This document shows, in pieces, positions 47,185 to 57,407 of a stretch of DNA of 64,000 nt. The first letter of the stretch is position 1. Every line of letters starts with the position of its first letter. The DNA is from Candidatus Acidianus copahuensis (lineage in GTDB: Archaea; Thermoproteota; Thermoprotei_A; Sulfolobales; Sulfolobaceae): contig NZ_JFZT01000057.1 of assembly GCF_000632495.1 (NCBI RefSeq), forward strand, positions 62,001 to 126,000, read 5' to 3'. A program made the translations under genes and the position numbers. The notes below the pieces were generated by a model that made no database searches, was not told the DNA's origin, and saw only the letters and a list, made by a program, of their open reading frames with translations.

Positions 47185-49437
47185 ATGAGCTATAGAGTCC
47201 AGCTCAGTTACAAGTTTACTTTTTTAGATCTGTTAAACATTATGGATTACTTAAACGAGTTAGGAGTCGAATGGATTTATCTCTCTCCAATCCTTCAAGC
47301 TAGAAAAGGTAGTGAACATGGATATGATGTATATGACTTTAGCAAAGTAAATGAAGAACTCGGCGGATTGGATTTGCTAATGAAAGTTTCGGCAAAGGCT
47401 AAAGAACTTGGAATGAAGATTCTAGTTGACGTAGTTCCAAACCATATGACTTTGGAAAATCCTTATTTAATGGATGTTCTAAAAAATGGCAGGAACTCCA
47501 AGTACTCAAAGTATTTTGATTGGGATGGAGAAAAGATAATTTTACCTATTCTAGGAGAGGAACTTAATGATGCGATAAAGTCAATGGAAATTAAAGACGG
47601 CTTTCTTCATTACTATGATCATGTACTTCCACTCAATGTGGGGAGTGAGTCTTCTAATGAAACTAAATTAACCGATTTACTTAAACACCAGAACTATATC
47701 CTAGAATATTGGAAGAATTCGTCTAAAGAGATAAATTATAGGAGATTTTTTGACGTGAATTCCTTAATAGGTTTAAGGCAAGAAGATCCAGAAGTATTTG
47801 AGGACACTCATAAAGTCATTTTTTCCCTTGTAAAACAAGGAGTAATTCAGGGAATAAGGGTAGATCATCCTGATGGACTGTTCGATCCTAAGCGTTACTT
47901 TGAACAACTTAGAGAACGCGTAGGAGGGGTACTTATCCAGGCTGAGAAGATACTTTCAGGACATGAAAGACTCAGGGATTGGAAGATTGATGGCACTACA
48001 GGGTATGACTTTCTTAGGGATGTAAATATGCTATTTGTAGAGAAGGAAAATAAATTCATCATGGAGAGAATTTATGAGGAATTCACTGGTGAAAGTCTAA
48101 ACTATGAGAGAAGTATATGGAAAAGCAAGGAAGATGTTATTGAAGAACTGTTTAAGGGTGATATTGATAGAATAGCTAAAAAAATAGAAAAAATTACAGG
48201 TAAAGACTACAGGAAGGAAATAAAGGATTTTATAAAGTGCATGAGAGTATACAGGACTTATATCTCAGATCATGTCGAGTGGGACGATATTGAAGCTATT
48301 GCTAAGGCATCAGAATGTTCAGGTCCTGGAGTGCTTGACCTAGTAAATAATAGAAGTGCCATGATGTATTTGCAACAGTTAGAGAGTCCAATCATGGCTA
48401 AGGGACTTGAGGATACATTTTTCTATCGCTATAATCCCCTTATCTCTTTAAATGAAGTTGGAGGAGATCCTTGGACTTTTGGGATAACTTGCGAGGAATT
48501 CCATGCTAGAAACTTGGAAAGAGAACTCTTCAGGCCGAATACAATGACAACGCTTTCTACTCACGATACGAAATTTAGTGAGGATGTAAGGGCCAGAATA
48601 AATGTATTGTCGGAGATTCCACTTGAATGGGAAGTAAAAGTAAAGGAATGGGCAGCTATAAATGAGAAATTCAAGATTTCAAGAGGAAGATTCGTTTACC
48701 CCACTAAGAACGATGAGTTTAGGTTTTACCAAGTTCTATTAGGAACATGGAAAGAATATTCGGAAGAGTATGAAGAAAGGTTAGTTAAGTATATGATGAA
48801 AGCCATTAGAGAGGAGAAAAATGAAACTTCATGGCTTTTTCCTAACGATGAGTATGAAAAGGCAGTAGAGAAGTTCGTAAGAAATGTAATTAAAGATGGA
48901 GAATTCTTACGCTCTTTCCTCCCATTTTATGAAAAGATAAAGAGGATTGGAGAAATAAATTCTATTTCACAAAAGACCTTACAATTAACCTCTCCGGGAA
49001 TCCCTGATATTTATCAAGGGAATGAAACATTTACGTTCTTGATGGTAGATCCTGATAATAGAAGACCAGTTGATTTCGATCACCTTAAGAAAGAACTCTC
49101 AGAGATTAAGAGAGAGGATCCTAGAAAAATGACTATGAATAGGCTTAAAACATACATTGTATGGAAGCTTCTCGAACTTAGAAGAAGGAGGAGAGAGTTA
49201 TTTAAAGGATATACTCCAGTAAATGTTTCAGGCGATTATTCTAAGAGATTATGCGTCTTTTCAAGAAACGGTCTTGTAACAGTTGCACCTAGGTTAATAG
49301 CCAATAATTATCCATTAAACATGAGTAGGATCAACATTGACTTAGATGGAGAATATGAGGATATACTTACTGGAGATGTTGTGGATATTAATGAGGCATT
49401 GAGGCAATTACCTGTTGCAGTTCTTGTAAAAAGATAA
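47185..49437 (+). CDS. treY: Maltooligosyltrehalose synthase (TreY)
   Basis: About 750 residues from ATG 47185 with AGGAGG eight bases upstream; TTG 47179 is too close to that site. GH13 isomerase turning the reducing end of maltodextrin into trehalose. Motifs: SPILQARKGSEHGYDV, LVDVVPNHMT, GIRVDHPDGLFDP with the catalytic Asp, and STHDTKFSEDVRAR. Co-transcribed with treX. Confidence 0.94.
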   Translation: MSYRVQLSYKFTFLDLLNIMDYLNELGVEWIYLSPILQARKGSEHGYDVYDFSKVNEELGGLDLLMKVSAKAKELGMKILVDVVPNHMTLENPYLMDVLKNGRNSKYSKYFDWDGEKIILPILGEELNDAIKSMEIKDGFLHYYDHVLPLNVGSESSNETKLTDLLKHQNYILEYWKNSSKEINYRRFFDVNSLIGLRQEDPEVFEDTHKVIFSLVKQGVIQGIRVDHPDGLFDPKRYFEQLRERVGGVLIQAEKILSGHERLRDWKIDGTTGYDFLRDVNMLFVEKENKFIMERIYEEFTGESLNYERSIWKSKEDVIEELFKGDIDRIAKKIEKITGKDYRKEIKDFIKCMRVYRTYISDHVEWDDIEAIAKASECSGPGVLDLVNNRSAMMYLQQLESPIMAKGLEDTFFYRYNPLISLNEVGGDPWTFGITCEEFHARNLERELFRPNTMTTLSTHDTKFSEDVRARINVLSEIPLEWEVKVKEWAAINEKFKISRGRFVYPTKNDEFRFYQVLLGTWKEYSEEYEERLVKYMMKAIREEKNETSWLFPNDEYEKAVEKFVRNVIKDGEFLRSFLPFYEKIKRIGEINSISQKTLQLTSPGIPDIYQGNETFTFLMVDPDNRRPVDFDHLKKELSEIKREDPRKMTMNRLKTYIVWKLLELRRRRRELFKGYTPVNVSGDYSKRLCVFSRNGLVTVAPRLIANNYPLNMSRINIDLDGEYEDILTGDVVDINEALRQLPVAVLVKR

Positions 49438-49595
49438 ATATAAATTTAATGGATTTTTTTAGTCTAACTTTTGAGAATATGCGTCTGGAGCCCACTTAGG
49501 AGAGGTAGGTGTAAAGTTCTCGAACCGTAAAGTAGAGATTAAAATATAAATAGCGAAAGAAATTTCATAGGGTTCCAGTGAAATGTTGGGTTTAC

Positions 49596-49934
49596 AACTG
49601 AAAGCCTCGCTCTTCAGAGCGGGGATGGAATTAAGAAAAAGTTTATAAAAAGATACAGAGGACTGTTTAAGTGTACAACATCTAACAAAGTATTTAGCGC
49701 AGACCTAGTTGGTGCGTTTAACATATCCATAATCCTGAGTCCTAATGATGGTGGTGTTGAGGGTTCCACCACCAGAGGGATAGGGATAAGTTGGGGTAAG
49801 ACCACCCCACTGGTCTATACGTGGACGAGAGGATCGGGGCTAGTAGCTAGCTATGATTCTATGAGGGTGAAACGTATGGACCAAAACCTATGAACCGCTT
49901 TGAGGGGAACCCTTTAGGGCGGGGAGGAGGTCAG
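49596..49934 (+). mobile_element. 339-base internally deleted derivative of the tnpB element
   Basis: Begins AACTGAAAGCC directly after TTTAC (49591-49595), with the left-end hairpin (loop C instead of T), and ends GGAGGTCAG at 49934. It joins the left end to roughly the last 80 codons of tnpB and keeps the right end. In this copy the tnpB tail reads SPNDGGVEGSTTRGIG, with four residues absent from the full element, so it came from a sister element. Base changes in the right-end hairpin (CTTTGA/TTTAGG) keep pairing through G-T pairs. Confidence 0.85.
49651..49893 (+). pseudogene. tnpB 3' remnant
   Basis: Encodes the TnpB C-terminus from just inside the zinc finger (RYRGLFKCTTSNKVF, then SADLVGAFNISII) to the stop at 49893 (MDQNL). 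The N-terminal ~380 residues are missing. No start codon in a useful place; it is retained as part of the mini-element and may act only as structured RNA. Confidence 0.8.
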
Positions 49935-50052
49935 AACATTGAATAGTATAGTCAACAAAATATGGGAAAAGTACCTGAAGGGAAAACAGCTGAAGGACTG
50001 AGATATTACGACAACGGCGTTCAACTTTTAAGTGCATAAAGCAGTTGATCTT

Positions 50053-50415
50053 ATGCATATTCATCTAGGAGTAATTGGAGATGTGATTTTCTTTTTCATA
50101 GCATGGATAATTATTTCCATTCCTATATGGTTATCTGCAAAATTTTTTAGTTCTAAGGATAGCTTTGGAAAAGCATTGATTGCAAGTCTTGCATCAGTAT
50201 TAATATTTGAGATAATAGTAGGAATTTTTGATTTCATACATCTTCATCTCATAGGACTAATCTTAGGGTTCATAGGTATGTTAGGCGTATTTAAGGCAAT
50301 ATTTGATGTAGGTTGGTTAGGGGCTCTAGGAATAGCTATACTATCATTTATAATTGCCTTCGTTATAATTGCTCTTTTAGCAATTATAGGCCTTTCGATT
50401 CCTCTTTTAATTTAA
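50053..50415 (+). CDS. Small membrane protein (three to four helices)
   Basis: About 120 residues from ATG 50053; a CTTTTAAG element about 24 bases upstream supports this over GTG 50032. Very hydrophobic, with His-rich ends of helices (HIHLG at the start, FDFIHLHLIG in the middle). Flanked on both sides by tnpB-element derivatives. Unknown function. Confidence 0.6.
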   Translation: MHIHLGVIGDVIFFFIAWIIISIPIWLSAKFFSSKDSFGKALIASLASVLIFEIIVGIFDFIHLHLIGLILGFIGMLGVFKAIFDVGWLGALGIAILSFIIAFVIIALLAIIGLSIPLLI

Positions 50416-50507
50416 ATTTTTATATAAATTTTAAATCCAATACCTGATACCTTTATTTAAATAATGAGTTAAGGATATAGAAGACCTAGTGCGTAGATGG
50501 ATAACCT

Positions 50508-50546
50508 CTGACCTCCTCCCCGCTCTAAAGAGCGAGGCTTTCGGTT
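50508..50546 (-). mobile_element. 39-base stub of the tnpB element (copy 1)
   Basis: On the minus strand it runs AACCGAAAGCC...hairpin...GGAGGTCAG and follows TTTAC (50551-50547). It joins the element's left end to its last ~14 bases; the junction falls in GCGGGGA, a 7-mer present in both ends. It differs from copy 2 (63621-63659) at one base. Confidence 0.8.
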
Positions 50547-50551
50547 GTAAA

Positions 50552-51155
<604 letters not shown>

Positions 51156-51173
51156 GAAAATCTATTAGTTGCC

Positions 51174-51184
51174 TAATTTAAATG
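51174..51184 (-). promoter_or_regulatory. TATA box of tRNA-Gly
   Basis: Minus-strand ATTTAAAT centred about 24 bases before the tRNA 5' end at 51155. Confidence 0.6.
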
Positions 51185-51337
51185 TTTTACTCTTAGTGTC
51201 AACTTCCCTATGTATATAGAGAAAATCTTTACCTTGATTGAGAGAATTTGTTTATTATATAGAGAAATGGTTAAAATTTTTGAGTCAATTCATCATCCTC
51301 TTCAGGGAGAGTATTCTTAACGCATTGTCCTAAACTG

Positions 51338-51345
51338 TTTATAAG
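51338..51345 (+). promoter_or_regulatory. TATA box of leuS
   Basis: TTTATAAG centred 26 bases before ATG 51367, which fits leaderless transcription and fixes the start. Confidence 0.6.
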
Positions 51346-51366
51346 GGAATTCTCTTAATTTAATCT

Positions 51367-54138
51367 ATGAGTGCTTTCTTCAATTCTATTGCTGAGAAAT
51401 GGCAAAGGACTTGGGAAGAACAGAAAATATTTGAGGCTAATCCAGATAAAAGAAAAGACAAGTTCTTTATTACTGTTCCATTTCCCTACACAAATAGTCC
51501 GATGCATATAGGGCACGGTAGAACATACGTGACAGCCGATATATATGCAAGGTATATGAGAATGAAAGGAAAGAACGTACTTTTTCCCTTTGCTTTTCAG
51601 TTCACTGGAACTCCAATACTAGCCGTAGCTGATGGAATAAGAAGAGGAGATAAAGAACTTATTGACTCTTTTGTGAAGATCTATAATATTCCAGAAGAGA
51701 AGCTAAAAGAACTAGCTGATCCATACAAGCTAGCTGAGTACTTTAAAGATGATATGGAAAAATCAGCAAAAAGTCTTGGACTAAGCGTAGATTGGAGAAG
51801 ATCCTTTACAACAACTGACAAAAGATTCTCCTCACTTATTCAGTGGCAGTTCAAAAAACTAAAGGAAGCGGGCAAACTAGTGATTGAAAGTGATGCAGTG
51901 AGTTATTGTCCTAGAGATCAATTTCCAGTAGGGATGCATGACACTAAAGGCGATATTGAACCTGAAATAGACCGCCTAGACGTCATACTTTTTGAGGGAG
52001 AATACTTGTTTCCAGTATCCACTTCTAGACCTGAAACAGTATTTGGAGGTAATGGATTAGCGGTTAATCCTGAAGCTGAGTATGTTGTGGCAGAAACAAA
52101 TGGGAAGAAATATATACTATCTTCTGATTCATTCTTCAAGCTATCCTTTCAAAGAGACTTAAAGGAAACTGATCGAATGCTGGGATCTGAACTAGTTGGT
52201 AGAAAAGCGATAAACCCTGTAACCTTAAAGGAAGTTGAAGTAATTGGTTCAGGTTTAGTCAATTCTAATTTTGGAACTGGAATTGTCATGCTTGTTCCAG
52301 CTCACGATCCTATACATAAGGCAATGATAGAACAGGCGGGAGAAGAGGTAGACATAACTCCCGTAATTAGGAGTCCCGATCTTCCAGAAGTTCCGACCGA
52401 GGATATAGAGATTGCTAATATGGCGGAACTTAAGGACTATGCAGAGACAATCTATAGAACAGAGTTTTATAAGGGCGTCATGAGAGAGGACATAGTTGAT
52501 CTAGTCCCAGATTATATGCGGCAGTATGTTAAGGAAAGAATAGCTGGTAGATCAGTTAAGGAAGGTAGAATGGCAGTAGTTGATCTACTGAAGAACTTAG
52601 GAAGATATGATAGCATTTATGAGATAACTAATGGTCCCGTATTCTGTAGATGTGGGGCCCAAGTGGTAGTAAAGACCTTGGAAAAACAATGGTTTATAGC
52701 ATATGATGATCCAGAGTGGAAGAGAAGTGTTCTGAAGTCGTTGGATAAGGTAGATATAGTTCCTCCTGAGGCTAAGAAAGAATTTGAGAAAGTAATCTTT
52801 GATTTAAGAAAAAGAGTTGTAGGTAGGAGTAGAGGTCTTGGAGTGAAATTACCTTGGGACGAGAGTCAGATAATAGATAGTCTCAGCGACTCAACTTTAT
52901 ACACAGTGTTTTATACGGTATCTCACCTATTAAAGGAGGCCAATGATAAGGAACTTGACTATATATTTCTCGGTTTACCTGCAGAAGTTAACGATGATAT
53001 AAAGAAACTTAGGGAAGAATTTCAGTACTGGTATCCGATAGATGTTAGAAGCAGTGGGAGAGATCTTGTCCAAAATCACTTGCCATATTTCATATATAAC
53101 CATTTAGTCATATTTGGTGAAAGCGGTTTGCCTAAGGAAATAGTTCTCAACGGTTTTGTCAGGGTGGGGGGTAAAAAGATGAGTAAGAGCTTTAGAAATA
53201 TTTATCCGTTGAAAAAAGCGATAGAGGAATACGGTGTAGATCCAGTAAGGGTTGCTTTAACTTCTACTGCAGAGATCTACCAAGATATTGAATTTAATGA
53301 GAGGTTAGTTACTGCTATAGCAGAGCAACTAAGAAGATTATTCAATACAATTAATTACATAATTGAAATAAAGAGAGAAAAGAAATACGACATTTATGAT
53401 AAATGGCTTTCTAGCATTATAGCCAAAAAAGTTGGAGAAATAGACCAAGCTTATAAAACCTTTGAGTTTAAGAAAGCTATGGACGAAGCTATCTACTCCA
53501 TTTATGACGCAATCCTAGATTACTTGGACATGACAGAATCTCCAAGCTCAGATATTCTAAAAAGAGTAGCATCAGCGTGGATTAGAATGATCTCCCCTCT
53601 TGTTCCTCACTTAGCAGAGGAACTTTGGAGTAAATCGTTTACTGGATTAGTTGTTAACCAAGACTTTCCTAAACCAGAAGAGTTTCAAGTTTATCCAGAA
53701 GCTGTCCTTCAAGTTGAGTACCTTAAAGAAGTTGTAAATAGAATCAGGGAATTAGTAAACGTAGTAGGAAAGGAACCATCTAAAGTTGTGCTTTACGTAA
53801 GTACGGATAAACAAAAAATGAAAATTGCTATAGATGCATGCAAAGCCATACAGGAGGGAAAAAGTGCAAAGGATTTTCTTTCAACTTACGGTGGAGATGT
53901 GAGTGCAGAGAGAATATATAATGTTGTAAAATCATATGAAGATGACTTTAGGAAATATATGGTAGAGGTTAGTGATATCGATGAGGTTAGAATACTTGCA
54001 GAAAACGCAAGGTATATCACAAGTAAACTGGGAATTCCCCAATTAGCGATATATGATGCAGGTGATCCAACAATTCCAGATATGAAGGAAAGAAAGGGAC
54101 AAGCTCTACCTTTATACCCGTCAATTCTGATTTTATGA
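51367..54138 (+). CDS. leuS: Leucyl-tRNA synthetase, archaeal type
   Basis: 923-residue class I synthetase. HIGH motif at 47-50 (PMHIGHG), KMSKS at 604-608, and an editing domain between with the threonine-rich TSRPETVFGGNGLAVNP segment. FCRCGAQVVVKTLEKQWFI is typical of archaeal/eukaryal LeuRS. The C-terminal domain (about 790-923) for the long variable arm of tRNA-Leu is present, ending PLYPSILIL. Single-gene transcription unit. Confidence 0.95.
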   Translation: MSAFFNSIAEKWQRTWEEQKIFEANPDKRKDKFFITVPFPYTNSPMHIGHGRTYVTADIYARYMRMKGKNVLFPFAFQFTGTPILAVADGIRRGDKELIDSFVKIYNIPEEKLKELADPYKLAEYFKDDMEKSAKSLGLSVDWRRSFTTTDKRFSSLIQWQFKKLKEAGKLVIESDAVSYCPRDQFPVGMHDTKGDIEPEIDRLDVILFEGEYLFPVSTSRPETVFGGNGLAVNPEAEYVVAETNGKKYILSSDSFFKLSFQRDLKETDRMLGSELVGRKAINPVTLKEVEVIGSGLVNSNFGTGIVMLVPAHDPIHKAMIEQAGEEVDITPVIRSPDLPEVPTEDIEIANMAELKDYAETIYRTEFYKGVMREDIVDLVPDYMRQYVKERIAGRSVKEGRMAVVDLLKNLGRYDSIYEITNGPVFCRCGAQVVVKTLEKQWFIAYDDPEWKRSVLKSLDKVDIVPPEAKKEFEKVIFDLRKRVVGRSRGLGVKLPWDESQIIDSLSDSTLYTVFYTVSHLLKEANDKELDYIFLGLPAEVNDDIKKLREEFQYWYPIDVRSSGRDLVQNHLPYFIYNHLVIFGESGLPKEIVLNGFVRVGGKKMSKSFRNIYPLKKAIEEYGVDPVRVALTSTAEIYQDIEFNERLVTAIAEQLRRLFNTINYIIEIKREKKYDIYDKWLSSIIAKKVGEIDQAYKTFEFKKAMDEAIYSIYDAILDYLDMTESPSSDILKRVASAWIRMISPLVPHLAEELWSKSFTGLVVNQDFPKPEEFQVYPEAVLQVEYLKEVVNRIRELVNVVGKEPSKVVLYVSTDKQKMKIAIDACKAIQEGKSAKDFLSTYGGDVSAERIYNVVKSYEDDFRKYMVEVSDIDEVRILAENARYITSKLGIPQLAIYDAGDPTIPDMKERKGQALPLYPSILIL

Positions 54139-54166
54139 ACATTATTTGTTAACTTAATTTATATTT

Positions 54167-54448
54167 TTATCCAAATATTAGCATGAAATTCGAGACTACT
54201 GCATAAAGAAATAGTCCGCAGACCGCAAAGACAATGAGATATTTCCCTCTTTTAAGTTCAAAATAGGACAAAGCCAAGGTAAAAATCTTTAATAAAGACA
54301 TGACTGTCCCAAGAGCTAGGAAGTTCCCAGAAAATAGGTGAAGGAACGGATTCTCCTCAACATAACCAAGAGATATTCCATAAACTGTAGTCAATAAGTC
54401 TAGAAAAGCCAAACCAGATATTGTAGCAACCGCTATCTCTCTTCTCAT
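54167..54448 (-). CDS. Small membrane protein (DUF5658-like)
   Basis: 93 residues from ATG 54448; TATATAAATA centred about 27 bases upstream supports this over the 54502 start. Three membrane helices; FLDLLTTVYGISLGYVEENPF carries the D-x-x-T...G-x-x-E-x-NP pattern of DUF5658-type proteins. Function unknown. Convergent with leuS. Confidence 0.6.
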   Translation of the reverse strand: MRREIAVATISGLAFLDLLTTVYGISLGYVEENPFLHLFSGNFLALGTVMSLLKIFTLALSYFELKRGKYLIVFAVCGLFLYAVVSNFMLIFG

Positions 54449-54595
54449 GAGTATTTTTAGATTTTTAGAGTATTTATATATAATGTTATTAATTATTGAC
54501 AAGTAGATATAGAATTATACATTTATATATATTCATATATATCAAGAATAAGCTTATTAAGATAAACTTCTATAGATGTATATAAGGTGAAATGA

Positions 54596-55099
54596 ATGAA
54601 ATTAAATATAGATCACTTAGCCGCAATTGTGCTTGTAGCGGCTATTGTCTCTTTGGGCATATTAGGAGGATATACACATGCGGTACCTCAAGCCATTATA
54701 GGGACGTCGTTACTTGGAAAATACATTGGTGGTGATTGGAATCAAGTTTATGCATATTCCGGTCAGGGCATGTTATCTAGGTCAACTTTTCTACAAAGTT
54801 TTGGTAGCAATAGCTTAAAATTTGTCAATTTTACTGACTCTCTTGGCGATATATTGCAAGTAGTTTTAGTTGCTTTTCCAAGCCATTCTGCTGCAGTATC
54901 ATATGCAAAACAAAACTTAATTGGTAGCCTTATCTCTCAAGGGAAGTTGAGTATAGCAGTATATCAATATGGTTACACGGAAATAGTTCAAGGAGTTTAC
55001 GGTAACGAATATGTCATGATTACTTACATTGGTAATACGACGATGCCAAGCGTATCTTCCATAGAGGCACTTGCTACAGCTCTATTAACAGGTAGCTGA
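54596..55099 (+). CDS. Secreted or membrane-anchored protein of unknown function
   Basis: 167 residues, GGTGA seven bases before the ATG. One N-terminal helix (about 8-27), then a domain outside the cell without Cys (FPSHSAAVSYAKQNLIG, YGYTEIVQGVYGNEYVMITYIGNTT). N-x-S/T sites NFT and NTT. Family not recognised. A palindrome AATAAGCTTATT lies in the upstream region at 54547-54558. Confidence 0.55.
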   Translation: MKLNIDHLAAIVLVAAIVSLGILGGYTHAVPQAIIGTSLLGKYIGGDWNQVYAYSGQGMLSRSTFLQSFGSNSLKFVNFTDSLGDILQVVLVAFPSHSAAVSYAKQNLIGSLISQGKLSIAVYQYGYTEIVQGVYGNEYVMITYIGNTTMPSVSSIEALATALLTGS

Positions 55100-55229
55100 G
55101 ATTCAATATTTACTTTAATATAAAATTAGATTATTTATTTTTATTATTTAATATTTTTAGATCTAGTAGCTATATTGTTTTACTAGTTTTTTAAACAAAT
55201 CTTTAAAATCTATAAATAAAAAGGAAAGT

Positions 55230-55694
55230 ATGAAGTTAGAGATTGGGAGCCAGGCTCCCGATTTTGAAGCATTAGACGAGAATGGGAAAAAGGTAAAATT
55301 ATCTGATTTCAGAGGCAAGTGGGTGGTACTTTATTTTTACCCTAAGGATGACACTCCAGGTTGTAGGACCGAAGCCTTAAGCTTCAAGGAAAATTGGGAC
55401 GACTTGATAAAGATAGGTGCAGTTGTTATAGGTGTAAGTGGAGATAGTCCTGAATCTCACAGAAAATTTAAAGAGAAATATGGTCTTCCCTTTACTCTTT
55501 TGAGCGATCCTGATGATAAGATAAGAGAACTCTACGGGGCTAAAGGTCTATTACTTCCACCTCGTATAACTTTCATTATAGATAAGGAAGGGAAGATAAT
55601 TCACATTTACTCATCTCAGATGAATCCTAAAAGTCACGTAAGTGTTGCCAAGAAAGTTATTTTACAAAATTTAAGTGCTAAGCCTTTAGATTGA
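55230..55694 (+). CDS. Peroxiredoxin (BCP/PrxQ family), single-cysteine form
   Basis: 154 residues. DTPGCRTEALSF holds the peroxidatic C45; the resolving Cys usual five residues later (position 50) is Leu, and the protein has no other Cys. It therefore must be regenerated by an outside thiol. FYPKDDTPGC, SPESHRKF and ITFIIDKEGKI are family-typical. TATA CTTTAAAATC is centred 25 bases before the ATG. Removes hydrogen peroxide and organic peroxides. Confidence 0.9.
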   Translation: MKLEIGSQAPDFEALDENGKKVKLSDFRGKWVVLYFYPKDDTPGCRTEALSFKENWDDLIKIGAVVIGVSGDSPESHRKFKEKYGLPFTLLSDPDDKIRELYGAKGLLLPPRITFIIDKEGKIIHIYSSQMNPKSHVSVAKKVILQNLSAKPLD

Positions 55695-55877
55695 ACTTTT
55701 TATCCCTCTGGTTTAATGGACAAATGATGCATTGGAAAGAATCAAGATCGACAATCCCTTATGAAAAATTCATAAAGTGTATTTCGGACCTCTTAAACGC
55801 AAATAAGATAAGTTTTTATGAATTTGTTCCTCTTCGTTGAAGGAGCGTAATGTTCATTGAGCATAAATTAAATATAT

Positions 55878-56645
55878 TTATGTTGTTAATTTTAGGATAT
55901 TGGTTGATATCTCGTATATCTGCTTTAAATCTGGTAAATCATCGATCTTTCCAGAAAAGTTAACTAGTTCATCAATAAAATTTATTTGGAGTAAGTACTG
56001 AAATCCCATTTTTTTTATCTTCTCTTCCAAATCCTTTAGATCTAAATCTATACCTGGAGGAACCATGTTTATAATGAAGTAATATGGGATAAGACGAAAA
56101 TTGGTAAACTTTAGGGCTTCAGTAGCGTATCTCATCGTTGAAGTTATAGATACGTTAGAGAAATCACTAACAAAGATCCCCATTATTTTTGATGTTGAAA
56201 ACACAGAAGAGAATAACGTAAGCTCTTCCTTTATAAAGAAAAATGAAGGTGTAATCAAGGGAGGGTTGTCAACTATTAGTATGTCGTAGTCTGAAGAGAT
56301 AATTCTCTTGTACTCATTAGCGAATTTTTCTTCTACTTTTTTGTCCTTTTCTAACAAATTCTCGTTCTTTTCCCATGATCCTATAGGGGCTATCAATTTC
56401 AATATTCCAAGTTTATGATCATCCCTAGTAATTTCCTTATAATAATCTTTAGTATCTTTTTCTTCATTAATTATACTAGATAATAATCCATCGCTTTCAA
56501 TTCCTGCAATTCTCGAGGAGTACCCTAATAAGTCTCTATCTAACAGGATTACATTCTTGTACTTCGATAATTCCCTACTAAGAAGAAGGGCAAATGTTGA
56601 TTTGCCAACTCCTCCCTTGATCCCCAGGATTGTAATCCGGATCAT
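55878..56645 (-). CDS. ParA/MinD-family ATPase
   Basis: 255 residues. Deviant Walker A KGGVGKSTFALLL near residues 10-22, LLDRDLLGYSS (switch I) and LIVDNPPLI (Walker B region). SIMIBI-class ATPases of this sort position DNA or proteins or mature metalloenzymes. No ParB-like or FlhF partner adjacent. The C-terminal half is divergent, so the specific role is open. Confidence 0.82.
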   Translation of the reverse strand: MIRITILGIKGGVGKSTFALLLSRELSKYKNVILLDRDLLGYSSRIAGIESDGLLSSIINEEKDTKDYYKEITRDDHKLGILKLIAPIGSWEKNENLLEKDKKVEEKFANEYKRIISSDYDILIVDNPPLITPSFFFIKEELTLFSSVFSTSKIMGIFVSDFSNVSITSTMRYATEALKFTNFRLIPYYFIINMVPPGIDLDLKDLEEKIKKMGFQYLLQINFIDELVNFSGKIDDLPDLKQIYEISTNILKLTT

Positions 56646-56739
56646 ATGATCATATTAAAAGATAGCATATATAAACACTCCAATAGATTTAACATATTTG
56701 ATTTTTTGATATAAAATCAAAAAATTCTTAATCAAGAAA

Positions 56740-57330
56740 TTAACTTTTGAGTTTTTTTGCAACTTGTGTGACTCTCTTTCCTAGAAATCTCGCTATGATT
56801 CTTTCATTATTATCCAGTTCTTTTGAAGATGATAGGTGAGAGGCCCCATATGGACTACCTCCAGTCACGCTCGTAGATATTTCTGGGATACCATATCCCA
56901 AAGGGACTATGACCATTCCAAAGTGGAACGCATACGTAGCCATTGTAAGTATTGTAGTTTCATGACCTCCGTGCACGGTCGATGCCTCAGTAAAGAAACC
57001 TACAGGTTTTCCGTACAATGATCCCTTTTTCCATAGAGGAGCAGTTGTATCTAAAAATGTCTTTAGGCCACCTGCCATATTTCCGTATCTAGTGGGAGAA
57101 CCTATAACGAATCCATCAGCCCACTCCATATCATCAAGTGAGACTTCTTGAATATCCTTTACACTATCTAATGGAATGCTATATTTCTCTATTAACTCTG
57201 GATATATTGTTTCTCTAACTCTTCTTAGTCTTACCTGTCCCCCTTCCTCCTCTGAACCTTTTGTTACTTCTTTAGCTAGGTCTACTATTGCTCCATACCC
57301 ATAGAACAAAACAAGGATATTTACGCTCAT
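56740..57330 (-). CDS. WrbA-like NAD(P)H:quinone oxidoreductase
   Basis: 196-residue flavodoxin-fold protein. VLFYGYGAIVDLAKEV replaces the usual phosphate loop; GSPTRYGNMAGGLKTFLDTT is the WrbA signature for FMN binding, and STVHGGHETTIL follows. Two-electron quinone reduction protecting from redox stress. Divergent from prpD with 77 bases between. Confidence 0.85.
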   Translation of the reverse strand: MSVNILVLFYGYGAIVDLAKEVTKGSEEEGGQVRLRRVRETIYPELIEKYSIPLDSVKDIQEVSLDDMEWADGFVIGSPTRYGNMAGGLKTFLDTTAPLWKKGSLYGKPVGFFTEASTVHGGHETTILTMATYAFHFGMVIVPLGYGIPEISTSVTGGSPYGASHLSSSKELDNNERIIARFLGKRVTQVAKKLKS

Positions 57331-57407
57331 AATTAACTAGACTTTTGATTACTTATAAAACGAATTCAACTTAGGAAAGTTAATAATGGTCAATATAATC
57401 TATAATT

